DNA of 35,329 nt, taken from NCBI RefSeq assembly GCF_030813235.1, contig NZ_JAUSUB010000044.1, positions 1-35,329 of the forward strand. The letters are read 5' to 3'. How positions within the stretch are numbered: the stretch's first letter is position 1; each line of letters opens with the position of its first letter. This document shows, piece by piece, positions 16,949 to 25,826 of the stretch. Under the pieces are notes generated by a model, which saw only the letters and a program-made list of their open reading frames with translations, did not search any database and had not been told where the DNA came from. A program made the translations under genes and the position numbers. Origin of the DNA: Cytobacillus purgationiresistens (GTDB lineage: Bacteria; Bacillota; Bacilli; Bacillales; Cytobacillaceae).

Positions 16949-17022
16949 ATTTTATATAAAAAAGATACAGAAGTCTATTAATTTTTCAGAAATGTCGAAA
17001 AATATATATTATTCTGTAAATA
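16949..17022 (-). promoter_or_regulatory. Putative importer promoter with two CodY-like boxes
   Basis: On the minus strand TAGACT (16972-16977) and TAAAAT (16949-16954) are spaced by 17 bases. Directly upstream of the -35, ATTTTTCAGAAATGT (16981-16995) matches the CodY motif AATTTTCWGAAAATT at 12 of 15 positions, and ATTATTCTGTAAATA (17008-17022) at 11 of 15. CodY represses peptide-uptake genes in Bacillus when branched-chain amino acids and GTP are high. AT-rich sequence gives chance matches, so this is a candidate only. Confidence 0.45.
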
Positions 17023-17202
17023 TTGGATTTTATGTTATTTTACTGTTAAAAAAGACATTTTTTTAAATAAAAGAGTATTACGTGGGAGTTCTTTCAATTT
17101 CTTCCTTTTGGATTTATTGCCTTGTTAAGCCATATACCCAAGAAGATTCGACGATTTAGGAGTTTTTTAAATAAGAGTAGAACCTTAATTCCAACTGATT
17201 TT

Positions 17203-17408
17203 GGGGATGAATTCTGCTTTTGTTTGTAATTGGATGGGAATATCAAGTTTATGCATCTAACGTCTTGTCTGATTACCTATTAGTTGGGGATTAAACCTGA
17301 TTGGGCACCTGACTTTTTCTTTGGATTTCTGATTAGATGAGCTTCGAACCTTTTTGGGCACCTAACTCTTCTTCTGGTTAATGATTAGATGGAAATCGAG
17401 CACTTGAT
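17203..17408. repeat. Diverged tandem repeats, about 52-bp unit, four copies
   Basis: Four weakly conserved units begin at about 17203, 17251, 17303 and 17356. The last two share GGGCACCT-AACT-like starts, CTTCTTCTGG/TTCTTTGG and TGATTAGATG. They lie in the 536-base gap between the importer operon and the truncated NERD gene. There is no coding frame. The rest of the gap (17030-17200) shows nothing I can identify. Confidence 0.55.
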
Positions 17409-17428
17409 TGATAAAAATGAGATAAGAG

Positions 17429-17809
17429 TCAATCAATGAAAGTATTTTTATTGAGGGTAGATCGTAGTTGGCGGAGCAATGATTCACTCCTCTTTAATTG
17501 ATTCAGGGCATTCTTGATTTCTTTGCCGGCTAATGTATACCATATATCCTTGTCGATAAAATAGTTATCTTCATAAATTTTCACTTCAAAGAGATAGAGT
17601 TTCTGTTGCATGATACAAAGTAAATCAAGTTGAAAAGTAGTTTGGTTTAATTCAAGAAGGAGATCCTGGAGTATGATGACTTCATTTGTTATGGATTGGA
17701 GGTATTCCTTAAAAAATCGCTCTCCCTCAAAACCTTTTTCGAGATTGAGGTAATATTGCTGTTGCATGGCAGTTAAGCCTTTACGCCGATCTAGCTGGCG
17801 CATGATCAA
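17429..17809 (-). pseudogene. Truncated NERD-domain (nuclease-related) protein
   Basis: A 126-residue frame with the N-terminal half of a NERD domain: QQYYLNLEKGFEGERFF, then LQDLLLELNQTTFQLDLL and LYLFEVKIYED, the conserved GE, QxD and ExK-type nuclease core. NALNQLKRSESLLRQL also belongs to the family. Bacillus NERD proteins usually run to about 280-320 residues; here the frame stops after NKNTFID and no continuation is seen in the repeats that follow. At the 5' end the frame begins at TTG directly after an in-frame TGA, with no ribosome site. It is therefore probably a remnant cut at both ends. NERD functions are poorly known. Confidence 0.6.
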
Positions 17810-17910
17810 GGGTCACGATTAGGTGTCCTTTTCATCTATCCTTTCGGAGAATTGACGGGGCATATAATCATATTAGAAGTGATTGCAGATTTGCAAGCTT
17901 ATTTTACCTC

Positions 17911-17946
17911 CAAAAAAAAGAAAAGCTATAGCACCGGCTATAGCTT
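17911..17946 (-). terminator. Rho-independent terminator of ygaD
   Basis: AAGCTATAGC (17923-17932) and GCTATAGCTT (17937-17946) form a perfect 10-bp stem. On the minus strand it is followed by a T-rich run. It starts 6 bases after the ygaD stop. Confidence 0.92.
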
Positions 17947-17952
17947 CTTCCT

Positions 17953-19713
17953 TTATTGTTCGAGTTGTTGAACTTGAAATAATTTATGGTAGTTACCTTG
18001 TTTTTTCATCAGCTGGTCATGGCTACCTGATTCGATTATTTCACCATGCTCTATGAGAACGATTCGATCGGCATGGGTTATCGTTGATAAACGATGGGCT
18101 ACAATAAATGTTGTTCGATCTTTTGCTAGCTCTTCAAGCGCCCCTTGGATTAAATGCTCGCTTTCCAAGTCTAGTGCGGAGGTGGCTTCATCCAAAATAA
18201 GGATTGGTGGATTTTTCAAAAAGATTCTCGCAATAGCAATTCTCTGTTTTTGACCACCAGAAAGCTTCACTCCGCGTTCGCCGACTTTTGTATCATAACC
18301 ATCAGTGAGATTCATGATGAATTCATGCGCATTGGCAGCTTTTGCTGCTCGAATAACCTCTTCATCGGTTGCTTCCGGCTTGCCGAGAAGGATATTCACT
18401 TTAACTGATTCACTAAAAAGGATATTATCTTGCAAAACCATTCCGATGTTATCCCTTAAGCTTCTTACCTTAAAGGAACGGATATCCTTGCCATCAAGCA
18501 GAATGTTTCCTCCTGTAATATCATAGAATCGCGGTATTAATCCCACCAAAGAGGATTTTCCGCCTCCACTCATTCCTACAAGCGCAATCGTTTCCCCTTG
18601 CTGCACATCTAAATGAATATTTTTAAGAACTTGTCCATCTTTTTCATTATAAGAAAATTGCACGTTATTGAATTCAATATGCCCTGCGACATTTTTGCAT
18701 TCAACTGCATTTGGTGCATCATCTATATCATATTTTTCATCGACGAGTTCAAATACCCTGTCCATTGAAGCGATGGACTGCGTCAGCGTTGTCGATGAAT
18801 TGACAAGTCTTCTTAAAGGGTTGTATAAGCGATCTATATAAGCAACAAATGCCATCATCACACCCAAGGTAATTTCTCCTTGAATTACTTGATATCCTGC
18901 AAACCCAATAACGAGTAATGGAGAAATATCAGTGATTGTATTTACGACTGCAAATGCTTTGGCATTCCATTTTGTATGATCAATCGCTTTGTTCAGGAAA
19001 TTATTATTTTGTTTATCGAAATTCTTCTGTTCATAATCCTCGGTTGCGAAGCTTTTTATTACAGCCATCCCTTGAACTCTTTCATGAAGGTAGCCCTGTA
19101 CTTCAGCAAGTGCCTGGGACCTTGCTCTTGTTAATTTTCTTAAGTTCCCGAAAAAATACTTAACTGAAAAAGCATAGAAAGGAAAGAGAATTAACGACAC
19201 GAGCGTAAGTTTTATATCCATCGTAAACATGATGGCAACAGCAATAATGATCGTGGCAATATCGAGCCATAAATTCATCAAGCCGGTAACTACAAATGTC
19301 TTTGTCTGCTCTACGTCATTAATTACTCTGGAGATAACCTCTCCTGACCTGTTATTAGAATAGAATTTGAAACTGAGCTTTTGAATATGAGTAAAAAGCT
19401 TATCACGTATATCATAAAGAATTTTACTTGCCACCCATTGAGCAAAATACTGCCGATAATATTCAATTGGTGGTCTAGCGATAACAAATACGACAATCAT
19501 AATGCCCATTATCGTTAACAGATTTGAAATTTTATCAGCTTGAGCTAAACTGTCATTTCCAACAATATCATCAATCACAAACTTTATTAGTAATGGAATT
19601 AATAACGGGATGGCAAACTTGATAATCCCTATTAATATCGTAATAATTATTTGCAGGCGATATGGCTTCACAAATTGCATATACCTTTTTATACTGTCCA
19701 AAGCAGCCCCCAC
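17953..19713 (-). CDS. ygaD: YgaD-type ABC exporter (membrane plus ATPase, half-transporter)
   Basis: Fused exporter of 586 residues, expected to work as a homodimer in the plasma membrane. Six membrane helices (about 20-300) precede the ATPase. Walker A GMSGGGKS (380-387), signature LSGGQ (484-488), Walker B LILDE with catalytic Glu509, and switch His540 are all intact, unlike YfiB/YfiC further along. Substrate unknown; the family includes lipid and multidrug exporters. The start is doubtful: GTG at 19711-19713 has poor spacing from AAAGGG, while TTG at 19699-19701 ([10 protein letters not shown]) follows GGGGG by 4 bases. Its place next to ygaC agrees with B. subtilis. Confidence 0.9.
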   Translation of the reverse strand: MGAALDSIKRYMQFVKPYRLQIIITILIGIIKFAIPLLIPLLIKFVIDDIVGNDSLAQADKISNLLTIMGIMIVVFVIARPPIEYYRQYFAQWVASKILYDIRDKLFTHIQKLSFKFYSNNRSGEVISRVINDVEQTKTFVVTGLMNLWLDIATIIIAVAIMFTMDIKLTLVSLILFPFYAFSVKYFFGNLRKLTRARSQALAEVQGYLHERVQGMAVIKSFATEDYEQKNFDKQNNNFLNKAIDHTKWNAKAFAVVNTITDISPLLVIGFAGYQVIQGEITLGVMMAFVAYIDRLYNPLRRLVNSSTTLTQSIASMDRVFELVDEKYDIDDAPNAVECKNVAGHIEFNNVQFSYNEKDGQVLKNIHLDVQQGETIALVGMSGGGKSSLVGLIPRFYDITGGNILLDGKDIRSFKVRSLRDNIGMVLQDNILFSESVKVNILLGKPEATDEEVIRAAKAANAHEFIMNLTDGYDTKVGERGVKLSGGQKQRIAIARIFLKNPPILILDEATSALDLESEHLIQGALEELAKDRTTFIVAHRLSTITHADRIVLIEHGEIIESGSHDQLMKKQGNYHKLFQVQQLEQ

Positions 19714-19851
19714 ACCCTTTTATGTTATGTATTCGTTCTTTTACAACTAAAAATTAGATTATCAGTTCTATGATTATTTTGTTTCTATTGGCATAACTTT
19801 CATACATATTTATATAAATAAACATTCTGACATATTTTTTTCAACACAGAT

Positions 19852-19881
19852 AAAAACCTGTTGATTTATCAATTCAACAGG
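19852..19881 (-). terminator. Rho-independent terminator of ygaC
   Basis: CCTGTTGA (19857-19864) and TCAACAGG (19874-19881) form an 8-bp stem, followed on the minus strand by TTTTTA. It lies 17 bases after the ygaC stop. Confidence 0.88.
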
Positions 19882-19897
19882 CGTTTCTTGCTCGTCA

Positions 19898-20428
19898 TCA
19901 GCGTCTGTAAGTTAGATATCTTTCGTACCATCCATCAACAAAATCGGGGGCAAAGGGTCCTTTCCTCTGTCGAATCCATTGAATTAACTTCTCAACATTC
20001 GCCCATAAGATTTTGTCAATTGGTGCAGGGTACTTCATTTCTTGGCGGTGGCGTTCATATTCGTCTTCATCAAGTAAATTAAATGTCATGTCGGGAAAGA
20101 CTTTAATATCCAAATCGTAATCAATATACTTAATCGCTTCACCGTCATAAATGAAGGGTGAGCTTAAATTACAGTAATAGTAAACACCATCTTCCCGTAG
20201 CATTCCAATAATATTAAACCAATATTGCGAGTGAAAATAACAAATTGCCGGCTCTCTAGTAACCCATGTTCTTCCATCTGATTCTGTCACTATCGTGCGA
20301 TCATTTGCTCCAATAACAAGGTTTTGTGTACCCTTTAGTATGGTTGATTCCTCCCAGACGCGATGGATGTGCCCATTATGTTTATAACTATGAATTTGTA
20401 CCGGTTCTCCTTCGATGGGTACGGCCAT
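19898..20428 (-). CDS. ygaC: YgaC, DUF402 nucleoside tri-/diphosphate phosphatase
   Basis: Protein of 176 residues, the B. subtilis YgaC length. DUF402 (FomD-like beta-barrel) family; Staphylococcus homologues hydrolyse nucleoside tri- and diphosphates with a divalent metal. [30 protein letters not shown] and the acidic stretch [13 protein letters not shown] hold the presumed metal ligands. The frame is open 27 codons upstream, but ATG at 20426-20428 ([10 protein letters not shown]) has GGGGAG 5 bases before it and matches the family start. It is a single gene with its own terminator, between ygaD and ygaB. Confidence 0.92.
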   Translation of the reverse strand: MAVPIEGEPVQIHSYKHNGHIHRVWEESTILKGTQNLVIGANDRTIVTESDGRTWVTREPAICYFHSQYWFNIIGMLREDGVYYYCNLSSPFIYDGEAIKYIDYDLDIKVFPDMTFNLLDEDEYERHRQEMKYPAPIDKILWANVEKLIQWIRQRKGPFAPDFVDGWYERYLTYRR

Positions 20429-20598
20429 TCTTTCTCCCCTACTTTCATTTCTGGAAGCTTTGGAACCTTTTAAAAAGCGCAAGGCGCTCTGCTCTTTTAG
20501 CTGAGGCATCTGTCAATTTTTAGGTAATAATCATTAAATAAGACAAAAGGCAACAAAGTACGATTCCCTATTTTCTATTATTATAACGGTTATATGAA

Positions 20599-20635
20599 AA
20601 ATTTAAAACAAAGAGCCATTGAAATCATCAATGGC
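20599..20635 (-). terminator. Rho-independent terminator downstream of ygaB
   Basis: GCCATTGA (20615-20622) and TCAATGGC (20628-20635) form a stem. On the minus strand it is followed by TTTGTTTTAAATTTTT. It lies about 100 bases after the ygaB stop. The rest of 20429-20735 shows nothing more. Confidence 0.75.
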
Positions 20636-20735
20636 CTGAATGATTTATTCAATTTTTTCATATAAAGTTATTCCTTATACTATTCATGCCACATTTACTG
20701 ATTATTTAATCGGATTTGAAACACATCATTACTTT

Positions 20736-20984
20736 TTATGACGGAACCCGAACTTGATATGATGCAATCACCGCTTCTGTTTGATTTTCAAATAATTGAT
20801 GAATTTCCTTCAACTCATCCTTCATTCTTATAATCTCATATTGAACACTTTCAAGTTCAGTGCCCTCTTGCAGTGACATTAACTGCACCTCAATTTCCTC
20901 ACATCTCTCTAATTCACTTTGTAAAAATAGCAACTGTTCCATTGTTTTCATTTGTTCTTCCACTAAAAGGTCAAATTTCTTCAT
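20736..20984 (-). CDS. ygaB: YgaB-like small coiled-coil protein
   Basis: About 82 residues if started at ATG 20982-20984 (MKKFDLLVEEQMKTMEQL); an ATG five codons upstream (20997-20999) gives 87. Almost the whole chain is a charged amphipathic helix with heptad-like Leu/Ile spacing, so it is probably a coiled coil. No signal peptide or membrane segment. It is the YgaB family, of unknown function, and sits between sspE and ygaC as in B. subtilis. The ribosome site is weak for either start, so the start is uncertain. Confidence 0.8.
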   Translation of the reverse strand: MKKFDLLVEEQMKTMEQLLFLQSELERCEEIEVQLMSLQEGTELESVQYEIIRMKDELKEIHQLFENQTEAVIASYQVRVPS

Positions 20985-21087
20985 TACACCCGCCACCATC
21001 CTTCTCTCAAATCCATCTACCCTAATAATTCGCCCTCACCCCAAACACTCCTTTGACAACTTCTGTTGACAAAATAGAAGTTTTGTC

Positions 21088-21126
21088 GAATAAGAAAAGC
21101 GGAGGTGGCTTGCTAAGTGGCAAAGA
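21088..21126. repeat. Possible remnant of a Bacillaceae intergenic repeat
   Basis: GAATAAGAAAAGCGGAGG followed by TGGCTTGCTAAGTGG resembles the start of short intergenic repeats (AAAAGCGGAGGCGGCTTG type) that I recall from several Bacillaceae genomes. It adjoins the 41-bp repeat array. Only one copy is inside this window, so repetition is not shown here. Confidence 0.3.
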
Positions 21127-21140
21127 CAATAATCGGGAGA

Positions 21141-21345
21141 GTGACTAGATAGTGAGTTCGACTGACTAAAAAACGGAATAGAGTGACTAAATAATCTGGT
21201 TGACTGATTAAAAAAGCAATAAAGTGACTAAATAATGAGTTCGAATCTGAAAAAAAAACAAGATAGATATTAATTAATGAGTTCAAAAGATCAAAATGGG
21301 ATAGTGTAGCTAAAAAAAGTTCGACTGACTAAAAAATAGCTAAGA
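21141..21345. repeat. Diverged tandem repeats, about 41-bp unit, five copies
   Basis: Units starting near 21141, 21183, 21224, 21266 and 21306 share GTGACTAAATAATGAGTTCG and ACTGACTAAAAAA blocks at 39-42 bp spacing. They lie in the 400-base gap between ygaB and the gamma-SASP gene. There is no coding frame. Upstream in the same gap, 21068-21087 holds a GACAAAA-TAGAAG-TTTTGTC dyad. Confidence 0.65.
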
Positions 21346-21353
21346 AATTTCCG

Positions 21354-21392
21354 AAAAAAAGAAGGTACCCTTTCGTTAAGAAGGGCACCTTC
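21354..21392 (-). terminator. Rho-independent terminator of the gamma-SASP gene
   Basis: On the minus strand GAAGGTGCCCTT pairs with AAGGGTACCTTC (one mismatch), followed by seven T's. It lies 11 bases after the stop. Confidence 0.92.
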
Positions 21393-21402
21393 GTGTTTAG
21401 CA

Positions 21403-21573
21403 TTATTGTTGTTGTTTTTTAGCTTTTTGCTTGTTAGCTTCAGCTTTTTGGTTTTGTTGTTGTACTTCTTGCACGTTTGTTTCACTTGCAAATTCAGTAC
21501 CGAATTGTTGTTGATTTTGTTGTTGCGCATTTTTTTGCTGTTGTTGTTGTTGTTGGTTTTGTTTCTGAGCCAT
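21403..21573 (-). CDS. sspE: Gamma-type small acid-soluble spore protein
   Basis: Spore-core amino-acid store of 56 residues, degraded by the germination protease GPR. It is extremely rich in Gln, Asn and Lys, with a run of seven Gln. One GPR cleavage motif is present, FGTEFASET. B. subtilis SspE is about 84 residues with two repeats, so this is a single-repeat form. ATG at 21571-21573 (MAQKQNQQQ) is chosen because a perfect GGAGGTGAT lies just upstream; a longer frame from 21594 has no such support. The family is normally read by sigma-G in the forespore, but I could not place a convincing sigma-G promoter. Confidence 0.92.
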   Translation of the reverse strand: MAQKQNQQQQQQQKNAQQQNQQQFGTEFASETNVQEVQQQNQKAEANKQKAKKQQQ

Positions 21574-21625
21574 TCTAATCACCTCCACGCTCATTAATTT
21601 ATCCAGCGTAGAGAATTTTATCCTC

Positions 21626-21654
21626 TAAAAATAAAGTTTGAAAATTTAAACTTT
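21626..21654 (-). terminator. AT-rich terminator of fabL
   Basis: AAAGTTT (21633-21639) and AAACTTT (21648-21654) form a stem, followed on the minus strand by ATTTTTA. It lies four bases after the fabL stop. The stem is weak because it is AT-rich. Confidence 0.65.
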
Positions 21655-21658
21655 AGAA

Positions 21659-22438
<780 letters not shown>

Positions 22439-22544
22439 TCACTTTTTACCGCTAATGATTTCATTTTATCTTTTCCGTGAATAGAAGACAATTGAGAATA
22501 CAACAATAGAATAGAAATAAACCTTCTCATGAAAGGAAAATACT

Positions 22545-22721
22545 ATGCATATCAGAAGAGACATGACAGAATTATCAATGATTGCAAAATCTGATTGGAC
22601 TAATGATGAACTCAAATTTTATCATCAGTCCTTTCAGCAGATTACTCCTTATTTAAACGCTGAAGGACATTCGATTCAGCTTGAAATCATTAATGAAATT
22701 GAAAGTAGAGGCGGGTATTAG
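22545..22721 (+). CDS. yfhS: YfhS-like small protein
   Basis: Protein of 58 residues ([20 protein letters not shown]... to ESRGGY), soluble and acidic-helical. AAAGGA lies 7 bases before ATG. It corresponds in place to B. subtilis yfhS, the small gene between fabL and mutY; B. subtilis YfhS is somewhat longer (about 74). No domain or function is recognised. Its stop codon overlaps the stop of convergent mutY by three bases, so the two genes leave no room for a terminator between them. Confidence 0.75.
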   Translation: MHIRRDMTELSMIAKSDWTNDELKFYHQSFQQITPYLNAEGHSIQLEIINEIESRGGY

Positions 22722-23815
22722 ATACCAGCCGCCTCTATGTATTGTTTTAACATCTTCTGATGTGAAACAGGAAAAGGATAGATTTTTATTTCTTCTAAAG
22801 AAACTAACTTGAGGTCCTTATCTTCTATTACCCGATCTAGCTTCCCTTGGTAAACATTGATATTCCAAGTCAGATGGGTAAATATATGCTCGATTTGTCC
22901 AATCATATCCGTAATGCTTATATTTGTATCATATTTAGTATTTATCGCTTCTTTTAATTGTTCTTTTTCACTTACATATTGTAAATTCAATTCTATATTA
23001 GGGAACTCCCACAAGTTTGCCAGCAAGCCCTTGTCTGGCCTTTTCCGAATAAGAAGCCTTCCTTCGCTATCCGTCAAAAGGGCAGCAGCAAGCTGAACTT
23101 CACGTTTCTTTATCTTTTTAACCTTAACAGGGAGTTCATTTTGCTTTCCTTCATTAAATGCGTGGCAATGGTCTCTCACAGGGCATAATAAGCATGACGG
23201 TGATCTAGGTGTACAGATGAGCGCACCTAACTCCATTAATGCTTGATTGAAATCTGATGGATTGTCATGAGAAATCAACTCTCTGACTGCTGCTTCAAAT
23301 ACTTTTCTTGATGAAGCTTTCGCAATATCGTCTGTAATAAGTAGAATTCTGGATAAGACTCGCATAACATTCCCATCAACCGCTGGCTCTGGAAGGCCGT
23401 AGGCAATGCTTAGAATCGCACCTGCAGTGTAGGGACCTACTCCTTTTAATGTAGCTATTTCTTTCGGATGATTTGGAACAACGCCACCGTATTTTTCATA
23501 AACCTCCCTGACAGCAGTCTGCAGGTTTCTAGCGCGTGAATAATAACCTAACCCTTCCCATGCTTTTAAGACCTTTTCCTCTTCTGCTTCCGATAAAGCA
23601 GCAATTGTAGGAAACTGCTCAATGAAACGGTGGAAATATGGAATGACAGTATCTACTCTGGTTTGTTGAAGCATAATTTCTGACACCCAAATTTTATATG
23701 GATCCTTGTCCTTCCGCCATGGCAAATCACGCTGTTCTTCGTTAAACCATGTTAATAAATCTTGTTGAAATGCATAAATATCTATATAATCAGCCTTTAA
23801 CAAACGATTATTCAA
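22718..23815 (-). CDS. mutY: MutY, A/G-specific adenine DNA glycosylase
   Basis: Base-excision repair enzyme that removes adenine paired with 8-oxoguanine. Length 365. The catalytic Glu46 in [10 protein letters not shown], helix-hairpin-helix [12 protein letters not shown] (123-134), catalytic Asp147 in AVDGNVMRV, and the 4Fe-4S loop C201-x6-C208-x2-C211-x5-C217 are all there. The C-terminal NUDIX-like domain (about 235-360) recognises 8-oxoG. The start is TTG at 23813-23815, ten bases after GGAGG; no earlier ATG fits. Convergent with yfhS, divergent from yfhP. It equals B. subtilis yfhQ. Confidence 0.95.
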   Translation of the reverse strand: MNNRLLKADYIDIYAFQQDLLTWFNEEQRDLPWRKDKDPYKIWVSEIMLQQTRVDTVIPYFHRFIEQFPTIAALSEAEEEKVLKAWEGLGYYSRARNLQTAVREVYEKYGGVVPNHPKEIATLKGVGPYTAGAILSIAYGLPEPAVDGNVMRVLSRILLITDDIAKASSRKVFEAAVRELISHDNPSDFNQALMELGALICTPRSPSCLLCPVRDHCHAFNEGKQNELPVKVKKIKKREVQLAAALLTDSEGRLLIRKRPDKGLLANLWEFPNIELNLQYVSEKEQLKEAINTKYDTNISITDMIGQIEHIFTHLTWNINVYQGKLDRVIEDKDLKLVSLEEIKIYPFPVSHQKMLKQYIEAAGI

Positions 23816-24015
23816 ATTTTTTTAACCTCCATGATTTGAAACTGATGAAAAAAGGGAATATACTATATAATCAATTAAAGTGACCTTGTCGTATATCCTA
23901 TTAAACATAACATTTTTAATGAAATTAGACGATATGATACGATCAATATAAACTAAATATTGATTAATTAAGATGATATAAAAAAAATTGATGATAATAA
24001 GGAGGAATTCCTCTT

Positions 24016-24996
24016 TTGGATACTGGCACACATGTAGTAATGGGACTCGCTTTAGGCGGACTCGCAACTTTAGATCCAGTCGTAGGAGGCAGCACAGCGA
24101 CGGCCGCTAGTGTAATGATTGGTACAATTATTGGATCACAAATACCTGACATCGATACTATTTTAAAGCTGAAAAATAATGCAGCATATATTAGAAATCA
24201 CCGTGGAATCACGCACTCCATCCCGGCAGTTATTTTATGGCCATTACTAATTATTGCGGTTATTTATCCATTTTTTCCGGGTAGCGATTTGCTGCACTTA
24301 TGGCTTTGGACATTTTTCGCTGTATTCCTTCATGTCTTTGTTGATATCTTTAACGCTTACGGCACTCAAGCTTTGAGGCCATTCTCTTCAAAATGGGTCG
24401 CATTAGGAATGATCAATACATTTGATCCTTTTATCTTTGGCATCCATATTTTTGGTTTATTCATATGGGTTTTCGGAATGGACCCTGGTTATACATTCCT
24501 TGGAATATACGGCATCCTCATTATTTATTACTTTTTCCGATTTCTCGCCAAAAGGGCAGTTTATAAGTCGGTTATGTCTATTATTCCAGATGCAACAGAG
24601 ATCATTATATCACCTACTATGCGCTACAACCAATGGCGTGTAGCAGCTAAGAATGAGGATAAATTCTTTGTTGGGCGAGCAGTTAAAGGCCGCGTTCGGA
24701 TTGTAGATCGATTTAAGCGGATTCCAATCCCAAATAACCCTATTATTAACGCAGCTAAACAAGATAAGAATCTGTCCGCCTTCCTCTCATTTTCACCTGT
24801 ATATAGATGGGAAATAGAGACAATAGAGAATATGTACGAGATCCGGTTTATAGACCTTAGATACCGCAGTAATGAATATTACCCATTTGTTGCTGTTGTG
24901 CACCTTACTAAGGATTTAGAAATCATCAATTCCTATACAGGCTGGATATTTAGCGAAGAAAAGTTGAAGAAGAAGCTCGATATCATTACAAATTAA
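24016..24996 (+). CDS. yfhP: YfhP, membrane-bound metal-dependent hydrolase family
   Basis: Protein of 326 residues in the YdjM/YfhP family (PF04307). The N-terminal MDTGTHVVMGLALGG and GSQIPDIDT, then RNHRGITHSIPAV and HVFVDIFNAYGTQALRPFS, carry the conserved His/Asp residues thought to bind metal. Four or so membrane helices lie between about 70 and 190, and a soluble C-terminal domain follows. Start TTG at 24016, ten bases after AGGAGG. The upstream 200 bases between mutY and yfhP are AT-rich and hold no other gene. The substrate is unknown. Confidence 0.9.
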   Translation: MDTGTHVVMGLALGGLATLDPVVGGSTATAASVMIGTIIGSQIPDIDTILKLKNNAAYIRNHRGITHSIPAVILWPLLIIAVIYPFFPGSDLLHLWLWTFFAVFLHVFVDIFNAYGTQALRPFSSKWVALGMINTFDPFIFGIHIFGLFIWVFGMDPGYTFLGIYGILIIYYFFRFLAKRAVYKSVMSIIPDATEIIISPTMRYNQWRVAAKNEDKFFVGRAVKGRVRIVDRFKRIPIPNNPIINAAKQDKNLSAFLSFSPVYRWEIETIENMYEIRFIDLRYRSNEYYPFVAVVHLTKDLEIINSYTGWIFSEEKLKKKLDIITN

Positions 24997-24998
24997 AA

Positions 24999-25020
24999 AC
25001 ACAGCCAAGATTGGCTGTGT
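24999..25020. terminator. Bidirectional terminator between yfhP and yfhJ
   Basis: ACACAGCC (24999-25006) and GGCTGTGT (25013-25020) form an 8-bp stem with A- and T-runs on both sides. It serves the convergent yfhP and yfhJ. Confidence 0.92.
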
Positions 25021-25023
25021 TTT

Positions 25024-25293
25024 TTAATGAAGCTTTTTATCATTTTGCTCTAAAAGATGCTTATACTTTGGATTAGATGCGATAAATTCATGAAGCTTCT
25101 CTCCATGATTCTCTACCCATTGGCTTACTACCTTTGCAGTCATTTCATTTCCTTTATATTCTTTTCCTGCTTTTGCATAGGTAGCTTCAAAATCTTCCCA
25201 TAGAAGTTCTATCCATGTCTGTGCTTGATTGACTGACAGCTGATCATTTTTTTCTAATAATCGTTCAAATAATTTTTTTTGATATTCATTCAT
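25024..25293 (-). CDS. yfhJ: YfhJ, WVELL-family small protein
   Basis: Soluble protein of 89 residues. TWIELLWEDFEATYAKAG carries the core of the WVELL family (here WIELL); WVENHGEKLHEF follows. Function unknown. The frame is open 18 codons upstream, but ATG at 25291-25293 has GAGG seven bases before it and gives the family start MNEYQKKLFERLLEKN. It is next to sspK as in B. subtilis, divergently transcribed from it. Confidence 0.88.
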   Translation of the reverse strand: MNEYQKKLFERLLEKNDQLSVNQAQTWIELLWEDFEATYAKAGKEYKGNEMTAKVVSQWVENHGEKLHEFIASNPKYKHLLEQNDKKLH

Positions 25294-25425
25294 AGTAATA
25301 CCTCTTTTCCAATATCTTTTTATCGACTGATTGCAGCAAAAACGCAAATAATATAATTAAGCGACAAAAACTTTTTTAACTTTTTTTCGCTGTAAGTTTA
25401 GCCTTTAAATTAGGGGGAATTTATT

Positions 25426-25596
25426 ATGCGCAACAAAGCGACTAACTTTCCTAACCAAAATAATAACAAATTTGAAGGTGAACCAAGAGCCAAGGCTGAA
25501 TATGCCTCAAAGAGAGCAGATGGCACGATCAATACTCAGCCTTCGGAGAGAATGAAAGCATCTTCCACACGTGAAAATGATACGCCAGATTTATAA
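25426..25596 (+). CDS. sspK: SspK, minor small acid-soluble spore protein
   Basis: Protein of 56 residues starting [20 protein letters not shown] and containing [10 protein letters not shown] and ERMKASS, features of the SspK family of minor forespore proteins. It is small, hydrophilic and without cysteine. AGGGGG lies eight bases before ATG. Expression is expected in the forespore under sigma-G, as in B. subtilis; I see no clear -10/-35 in the AT-rich region upstream. It is followed after 27 bases by another small gene and may be co-transcribed with it. Confidence 0.88.
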   Translation: MRNKATNFPNQNNNKFEGEPRAKAEYASKRADGTINTQPSERMKASSTRENDTPDL

Positions 25597-25623
25597 AATC
25601 TTTTTTGGGAGGCTTGATTTTTA

Positions 25624-25782
25624 ATGGCAAATAAAAAAGACATTTTTGGTGAAAATTCTTATAATAGTCCATTTGCTTCAGGTAACTTTAATCCAAAAAA
25701 GGCACATTTTCAAGTGAATGGGGAGACCCAGCAAACCCAAAGCCTTATCATATTAAAACGCAACTTACAAAGAACCCCTTAA
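25624..25782 (+). CDS. Small protein, YpzG-like
   Basis: Protein of 52 residues. The C-terminal half AHFQVNGETQQTQSLIILKR resembles the QVNGETxxTQxLIILER motif of the YpzG-like family of small Bacillus proteins (recalled, not searched). GGAGG stands eleven bases upstream of the ATG. It lies between sspK and yfhH, where B. subtilis has yfhI on the published map, so this is not the same gene. The stop is followed at once by a strong terminator, which supports a real transcript end. Confidence 0.6.
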   Translation: MANKKDIFGENSYNSPFASGNFNPKKAHFQVNGETQQTQSLIILKRNLQRTP

Positions 25783-25788
25783 CCATTA

Positions 25789-25826
25789 TTGAAAGAGGAT
25801 GATATTCATCCTCTTTCAAGCTTTTT
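25789..25826 (+). terminator. Rho-independent terminator of sspK and the YpzG-like gene
   Basis: TTGAAAGAGGATGA (25789-25802) and TCATCCTCTTTCAA (25806-25819) form a perfect 14-bp stem with a 3-base loop, followed by GCTTTTTT. Its right arm is also the last codons of convergent yfhH. Confidence 0.92.

Noticed and set aside
21291..21597. Other open frames across the gamma-SASP gene
   Set aside because: They are products of the repeated CAA/AAC codons read in other frames or strands; none has a family match or ribosome site.
22545..22721. yfhS as a chance frame
   Set aside because: It has a ribosome site, a protein-like composition and the expected place between fabL and mutY, so it was kept.
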